Below, piece by piece: positions 59,955 to 64,000 of a DNA stretch of 64,000 nt. Source of the DNA: Lysobacteraceae bacterium NML03-0222 (GTDB lineage: Bacteria; Pseudomonadota; Gammaproteobacteria; Xanthomonadales; Xanthomonadaceae). The notes beneath the pieces were generated by a model. That model searched no databases and was not told the DNA's origin. It saw only the letters and a list, made by a program, of their open reading frames with translations. A program made the position numbers and the translations under genes. The stretch is taken from positions 186,001 through 250,000 of the forward strand of contig NWQM01000004.1 in the NCBI GenBank assembly GCA_002798195.1, read 5' to 3'. The stretch's first letter is position 1, and every line of letters begins with the position of its first letter.

Positions 59955-62054
59955 TCAGCCGTTTTTCTTCATGGCCGCTTCAGCGATATTGGCCGGCGCT
60001 TCAGCGTAGTGGTCAAATTCCATGGTGAAGGTGGCGCGCCCCTGCGACATCGAACGCAGGCTGGTGGCGTAGCCGAACATTTCGCCCAGCGGAATCATGG
60101 CATTGATGATCTTGCCCGAGGGGCTGTCATCCTGGCCCTGCAGGATGCCGCGACGACGGCTCACGTCACCCATCACGTCACCCAGGTAGTCTTCCGGGGT
60201 CACGATTTCGACCTTCATGATGGGTTCGAGCAGCACCGGGCTGGCCTTGTGGAAGCCTTCCTTGAAGCCCATGGAGCCTGCGATCTTGAACGCCATTTCC
60301 GAGGAGTCCACTTCGTGGTAGGAGCCGTCCACCAGACGCACCTTCACGTCCACCACCGGGTAGCCGGCGAGGATACCATTGGCCATTGCTTCCTGGATGC
60401 CCTTGTCCACGGCCGGAACGTATTCCTTCGGCACCACGCCACCGACGATGGCGTTTTCGAACACATAACCGGCACCCGGTTCCTGCGGCTCGATTTCCAG
60501 CCAGACGTGACCGAACTGACCCTTACCACCGGACTGGCGCACGAACTTGCCTTCGGACTTGACGGCCTTGCGGATGGTTTCACGATAGGCCACCTGCGGC
60601 TTGCCGACGTTGGCTTCGACGTTGAATTCGCGCTTCAGGCGGTCAACGATGATGTCCAGGTGCAGCTCACCCATGCCGGCGATGATGGTTTGACCGGACT
60701 CTTCGTCGGTACGCACGCGGAACGAGGGGTCTTCCTGTGCCAGACGGCCAAGTGCAATACCCATCTTCTCCTGGTCGGACTTGGTCTTGGGCTCGACCGC
60801 CATCGAGATCACCGGCTCCGGGAAGCTCATGCGTTCCAGCACAATCGGGGCATCCTGGGCACACAGGGTGTCACCGGTGGTGACATCCTTCAGACCCACG
60901 GCTGCAGCGATGTCACCGGCCAGCACTTCCTTGATTTCGTCACGCTGGTTGGAGTGCATCTGCAACAGGCGGCCAATGCGCTCTTTCTTGCCCTTGACCG
61001 AGTTCAGCACTTGCTCACCGGCGTTCAGCACACCCGAGTACACGCGGAAGAAGGTCAGCGAGCCCACGAACGGGTCGGTCATGATCTTGAACGCTAGCGC
61101 CGAGAACGGTGCCTTGTCGCTGGATTCGCGGGTCAGTTCCTTGGTTTCGTCATCCATATCGACGCCACGCACGGCCGGCACGTCCACCGGCGAAGGCAGC
61201 AGCTTGATGACGCCATCGAGCATCGCCTGCACGCCCTTGTTCTTGAACGCAGTACCGCAGAACATCGGCACGATTTCGGTCTTCAGGGTACGCTCGCGCA
61301 GGGCGCTGACGATTTCTTCCTCGCTCAGCTCTTCGCCGCCGAGGTACTTGTCCATCAGTTCTTCGTTGGCTTCGGCAGCCGACTCCACCATGAAGGCGCG
61401 GGCTTCTTCCGCCTGGGCTTGCAGCTCGGCCGGGATATCGCGGTATTCAAAGCTCAGACCCTGCGAAGCGCTGTCCCAGTGGATGGCCTTCATCTTCAGC
61501 AGGTCAACCACGCCTTCAAAGTTGTCCTCGGCGCCAATCGGCACCTGCATCGGTACCGGGTTGGCACCCAGACGCGCCTTCAGCTGGTCACGCACCTTAA
61601 AGAAGTTGGCACCGGTACGGTCCATCTTGTTCACGAATGCGATGCGCGGCACTTGGTACTTGTTGGCTTGACGCCACACGGTTTCGGACTGCGGCTGCAC
61701 GCCACCGACAGCACACAACACGAACACGGCGCCGTCGAGCACGCGCAAGCTGCGCTCCACTTCGATGGTGAAGTCCACGTGCCCGGGGGTGTCGATGATG
61801 TTGAAGCGGTGCTCCGGCATGGACTTGTCCATGCCCTTCCAGAACGCAGTCGTTGCGGCCGACTGAATGGTGATGCCGCGCTCTTGTTCCTGCTCCATCC
61901 AGTCCATGGTGGCGGCACCATCATGCACTTCACCGAGCTTGTGGCTCTTGCCGGTGTAGAACAGGATGCGCTCGGACGTGGTGGTTTTACCGGCATCGAT
62001 GTGCGCCATGATGCCGAAGTTGCGGTAACGCTCAATAGGAGTGGTGCGTGCCAC
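59955..62054 (-). CDS. fusA: Elongation factor G
   Basis: A 699-residue translocase. GTPase motifs AHIDAGKTTTSERIL, RGITIQSAA, DTPGHVDF, NKMDR; domain IV includes VAYRETIRKAVKSEGKFVRQSGGKGQFGHV and C-terminal AEPANIAEA-type end. The start is GTG at 62054, giving (M)ARTTPIERYRNFG, the family start; the open frame continues upstream to 62180 with an unrelated sequence. Confidence 0.98.
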   Translation of the reverse strand: MARTTPIERYRNFGIMAHIDAGKTTTSERILFYTGKSHKLGEVHDGAATMDWMEQEQERGITIQSAATTAFWKGMDKSMPEHRFNIIDTPGHVDFTIEVERSLRVLDGAVFVLCAVGGVQPQSETVWRQANKYQVPRIAFVNKMDRTGANFFKVRDQLKARLGANPVPMQVPIGAEDNFEGVVDLLKMKAIHWDSASQGLSFEYRDIPAELQAQAEEARAFMVESAAEANEELMDKYLGGEELSEEEIVSALRERTLKTEIVPMFCGTAFKNKGVQAMLDGVIKLLPSPVDVPAVRGVDMDDETKELTRESSDKAPFSALAFKIMTDPFVGSLTFFRVYSGVLNAGEQVLNSVKGKKERIGRLLQMHSNQRDEIKEVLAGDIAAAVGLKDVTTGDTLCAQDAPIVLERMSFPEPVISMAVEPKTKSDQEKMGIALGRLAQEDPSFRVRTDEESGQTIIAGMGELHLDIIVDRLKREFNVEANVGKPQVAYRETIRKAVKSEGKFVRQSGGKGQFGHVWLEIEPQEPGAGYVFENAIVGGVVPKEYVPAVDKGIQEAMANGILAGYPVVDVKVRLVDGSYHEVDSSEMAFKIAGSMGFKEGFHKASPVLLEPIMKVEIVTPEDYLGDVMGDVSRRRGILQGQDDSPSGKIINAMIPLGEMFGYATSLRSMSQGRATFTMEFDHYAEAPANIAEAAMKKNG

Positions 62055-62231
62055 GATCGTCTCTCTTTGTTTGTTTGCCCGAAAAAACCGGGCTTTCAGA
62101 TGGCCGGACGCCGCCTTGACGGCGGCATCCGGGTGAATTCGCGAAAAATCGCTGGTATCGCGCTTTCGCGATGCACTCACCGGCAGATGCCGATGCTTGC
62201 GACCAGCGGCAAGCCGCCGGTCATGAAGCCA

Positions 62232-62699
62232 TTACCAACGGAAGTGCGCAAACGCCTTGTTGGCATCGGCCATGCGATGCGTTTCTTCGCGCTTCTTGAT
62301 GGCGCCGCCACGGTTTTCCGAGGCGTCCAAAAGCTCGGCGGCCAGCTTGCGCGGCATCGAGTTTTCACCGCGCTTACGGGCGGACTCGATCAGCCAGCGC
62401 ATTGCCAGTGCCATGCGGCGGGAAGCGCGCACTTCCACCGGCACCTGGTAAGTCGCACCACCAACACGGCGGGACTTCACTTCGACGGTCGGAGCAACAT
62501 TGCCCAGTGCCTTTTCAACCAGCTCCAGCGGGTTGTCGTTCTTTTCGCCGATGACGTCCATGGCGCCATAAACGATTTTTTCGGCCACGGATTTCTTGCC
62601 ACTCAACATGACCATGTTGATGAAGCGGGCGATGGTTTCGCTACCGTGCTTGGGATCGGGCAGCACCGAGCGCTGCGGGGTATTGCCTTTGCGGGACAT
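62232..62699 (-). CDS. rpsG: 30S ribosomal protein S7
   Basis: A 155-residue head assembly protein: MSRKGNTPQRSVLPDPKHGSETIARFINMVMLSGKKSVAEKIVYGAMDVI and RVGGATYQVPVEVR. In E. coli S7 represses the str operon by binding the rpsL-rpsG gap (here 90 bp). Confidence 0.98.
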   Translation of the reverse strand: MSRKGNTPQRSVLPDPKHGSETIARFINMVMLSGKKSVAEKIVYGAMDVIGEKNDNPLELVEKALGNVAPTVEVKSRRVGGATYQVPVEVRASRRMALAMRWLIESARKRGENSMPRKLAAELLDASENRGGAIKKREETHRMADANKAFAHFRW

Positions 62700-62789
62700 T
62701 GATTTCTTCTCGTGTATTCATTGCGCCCAAAACAGGCGCGGGAAGCATCAGCGATGCAAGAAAGCGCGGCGGGATGCCGCAGCGCCGGA

Positions 62790-63161
62790 TTACTTCGGAC
62801 GCTTGGCGCCGTACTTGGAGCGGCGCTGGCGACGCTTGGCCACACCGGCGGCGTCGAGCGAACCGCGCACGGTGTGGTAACGCACACCCGGCAGATCCTT
62901 CACACGACCACCGCGGATCAGCACCACGCTGTGTTCTTGCAGGTTGTGGCCTTCGCCACCGATGTAAGAAATGACTTCATAGCCATTGGTCAGGCGCACC
63001 TTGGCCACCTTGCGCATTGCCGAGTTCGGCTTCTTCGGGGTGGTGGTGTAAACGCGGGTGCACACGCCACGACGCTGCGGGCAGTTTTGCAGCGCAGGCG
63101 AGGTGCTCTTGTAGGTTTCAGGGCTGCGCGGCTTGCGCACGAGCTGATTGATGGTTGCCAT
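62790..63161 (-). CDS. rpsL: 30S ribosomal protein S12
   Basis: A 123-residue decoding-centre protein: MATINQLVRKPR, PQRRGVCTRVYTTTPKKPNSAMRKVAKVRLTNGYEV, RGGRVKDLPGVRYHTVRGSLD. Lysines at the positions linked to streptomycin resistance (TTPKKPNS and GRVKDLPG) are wild type. First gene of the str operon. Confidence 0.98.
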   Translation of the reverse strand: MATINQLVRKPRSPETYKSTSPALQNCPQRRGVCTRVYTTTPKKPNSAMRKVAKVRLTNGYEVISYIGGEGHNLQEHSVVLIRGGRVKDLPGVRYHTVRGSLDAAGVAKRRQRRSKYGAKRPK

Positions 63162-63402
63162 GCTTTTCCAGTTGTATCTGCGGCTCGAAAGCCTTGGGAG
63201 TTGACTCACCCCGAAACCGGGGCAAACAAAAAAACTTTAGCCTGCACACGGTTTACCCGTGGCAAGCTGCCAAAAACGTACGGGCCTGCGCCTTGACGCA
63301 ACCACCGTACAACCCCGCGCATCCTTGTGCCGAACACGAAGCGCCTCCTGCCCTTCATTTCGGGTACTGGGTGGCACCAAAGCCACCTGAAAACCAGCCG
63401 AT

Positions 63403-63430
63403 GATATACCCAATAACTGGCTCATGTCAA
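63403..63430 (-). promoter_or_regulatory. str operon promoter upstream of rpsL
   Basis: On the minus strand: TTGACA (63430-63425), 16-bp spacer, TATATC (63408-63403). This leaves a 5' untranslated region of about 235 bp before rpsL. The remainder of the 402-bp gap (63162-63563) holds this leader and the rpoC terminator. Confidence 0.75.
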
Positions 63431-63510
63431 ATGCAGTGAAAGATTTTGCCTTCTATCGATACAAGCAACTTCGCCAATCATCTGTCCATTATCGGATGCA
63501 GGGCAAGTCG

Positions 63511-63546
63511 CACAACAAAGGCCGGGTTTCCCCGGCCTTTGTTGTG
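63511..63546. terminator. Terminator after rpoC
   Basis: Perfect 16-bp stem (63511-63526 with 63531-63546, core GGCCGGG) and TTTC loop, 18 bp beyond the rpoC stop. Confidence 0.85.
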
Positions 63547-63563
63547 GTGCGCAAGTCTAAGGC

Positions 63564-64000
63564 TTATGCCTCGGGGCTGTCTTCAATCATCACCTGCTCC
63601 ACCGGAGTCGGTGCCGGGGCGGCGTCGGTATTGCTTTCGCCTGCCAGCACGTCAATGTCGGCGGCGGTGAGGCCGGCGGCATTGCGACGACGCTGGGTGT
63701 GGTAAGCAAGACCGGTACCGGCCGGAATCAGGCGGCCGACGATGACGTTTTCCTTCAGGCCGCGCAGCGAGTCGCGGGTGCCACGCACGGCTGCCTCGGT
63801 CAGCACGCGGGTGGTTTCCTGGAACGAGGCAGCGGAGATGAAGGACTCGGTCGCCAGCGATGCCTTGGTGATGCCGAGCAGAACCGGCTGGTACTTGGCC
63901 GGCAGTTCATTGCGGCTATCGGCGCGGGCATTGTCCTCGATGACGCGCTGACGCTCGGCCTGCTCACCCACCAGATAGCGGGTATCACCGGCATCGGTGA
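63564..64000 (-). CDS. rpoC: RNA polymerase subunit beta', C-terminal fragment (cut by window edge)
   Basis: The last ~145 codons of rpoC. The conserved YQPVLLGITKASLATESFISAASFQETTRVLTEAAVRGTRDSLRGLKENVIVGRLIPAGTGLAYHTQRRR segment is diagnostic for the beta' C-terminus. The acidic tail ends VEQVMIEDSPEA. The gene continues past position 64000. Confidence 0.98.
   Translation of the reverse strand, partial: TDAGDTRYLVGEQAERQRVIEDNARADSRNELPAKYQPVLLGITKASLATESFISAASFQETTRVLTEAAVRGTRDSLRGLKENVIVGRLIPAGTGLAYHTQRRRNAAGLTAADIDVLAGESNTDAAPAPTPVEQVMIEDSPEA

Overview
This window comes from a GC-rich gammaproteobacterium. The gene content and order best fit the Lysobacterales/Xanthomonadales: the rpoC-rpsL-rpsG-fusA-tuf / S10-spc-alpha supercluster, a 992-residue TonB-dependent receptor, ETF-ubiquinone oxidoreductase, a creBC pair, an H-NS-like protein and an Mla-type lipid transporter. 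The lineage is inferred from gene content only.

Layout. 1-19.4 kb is ordinary chromosome: rpoD 5' end, dtd, an LpxL-like acyltransferase, two PH-domain membrane proteins, rimI-pssA, proS, an H-NS-like gene, a ThrE-type exporter, an mlaEFD-lipoprotein operon, ETF-QO, a WbsX/RgpF-type glycan protein and an SF1 helicase. 19.4-32.7 kb holds an ArsR regulator with a CMD protein, scoAB, creBC, a TonB receptor, a cyclophilin, rlmJ and an ABC exporter joined to a DesKR-like two-component system. 32.7-46.9 kb is the minus-strand ribosomal cluster from rpsJ to rplQ. 58.6-64 kb is tuf, fusA, rpsG, rpsL and the rpoC 3' end.

Between tuf and rpsJ, usually close neighbours, lies an 11.5 kb type I-F CRISPR-Cas locus on the minus strand: cas1, cas2-3, csy1, csy2, csy3, cas6f and a 36-repeat array whose repeat loop changes from GCACA (old end) to GAATA (leader end). 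The locus is split between cas2-3 and csy1 by an oppositely oriented RelE/ParE-like toxin-antitoxin pair.

The main discovery is in the csy1/antitoxin divergent region (53419-53686). A degenerate mini-CRISPR (pseudo-repeat, 19-nt guide, pseudo-repeat; 53616-53682) would make a crRNA-like RNA with a 5' handle CTCAGAAA. Its guide matches a site about 90 bp upstream (53554-53572) flanked by a CC PAM. The mismatches fall at guide positions 6, 12 and 18 (and 19), the positions that do not pair in Cascade/Csy complexes. The target overlaps promoter-like sequence for the csy operon. The second pseudo-repeat forms the Cas6f hairpin over the ribosome binding site of the antitoxin gene. The region therefore looks like a crRNA-like autorepressor of the cas genes (CreR/CreA-like) physically fused to a protein toxin-antitoxin module, so that Csy complex and Cas6f levels could control both.
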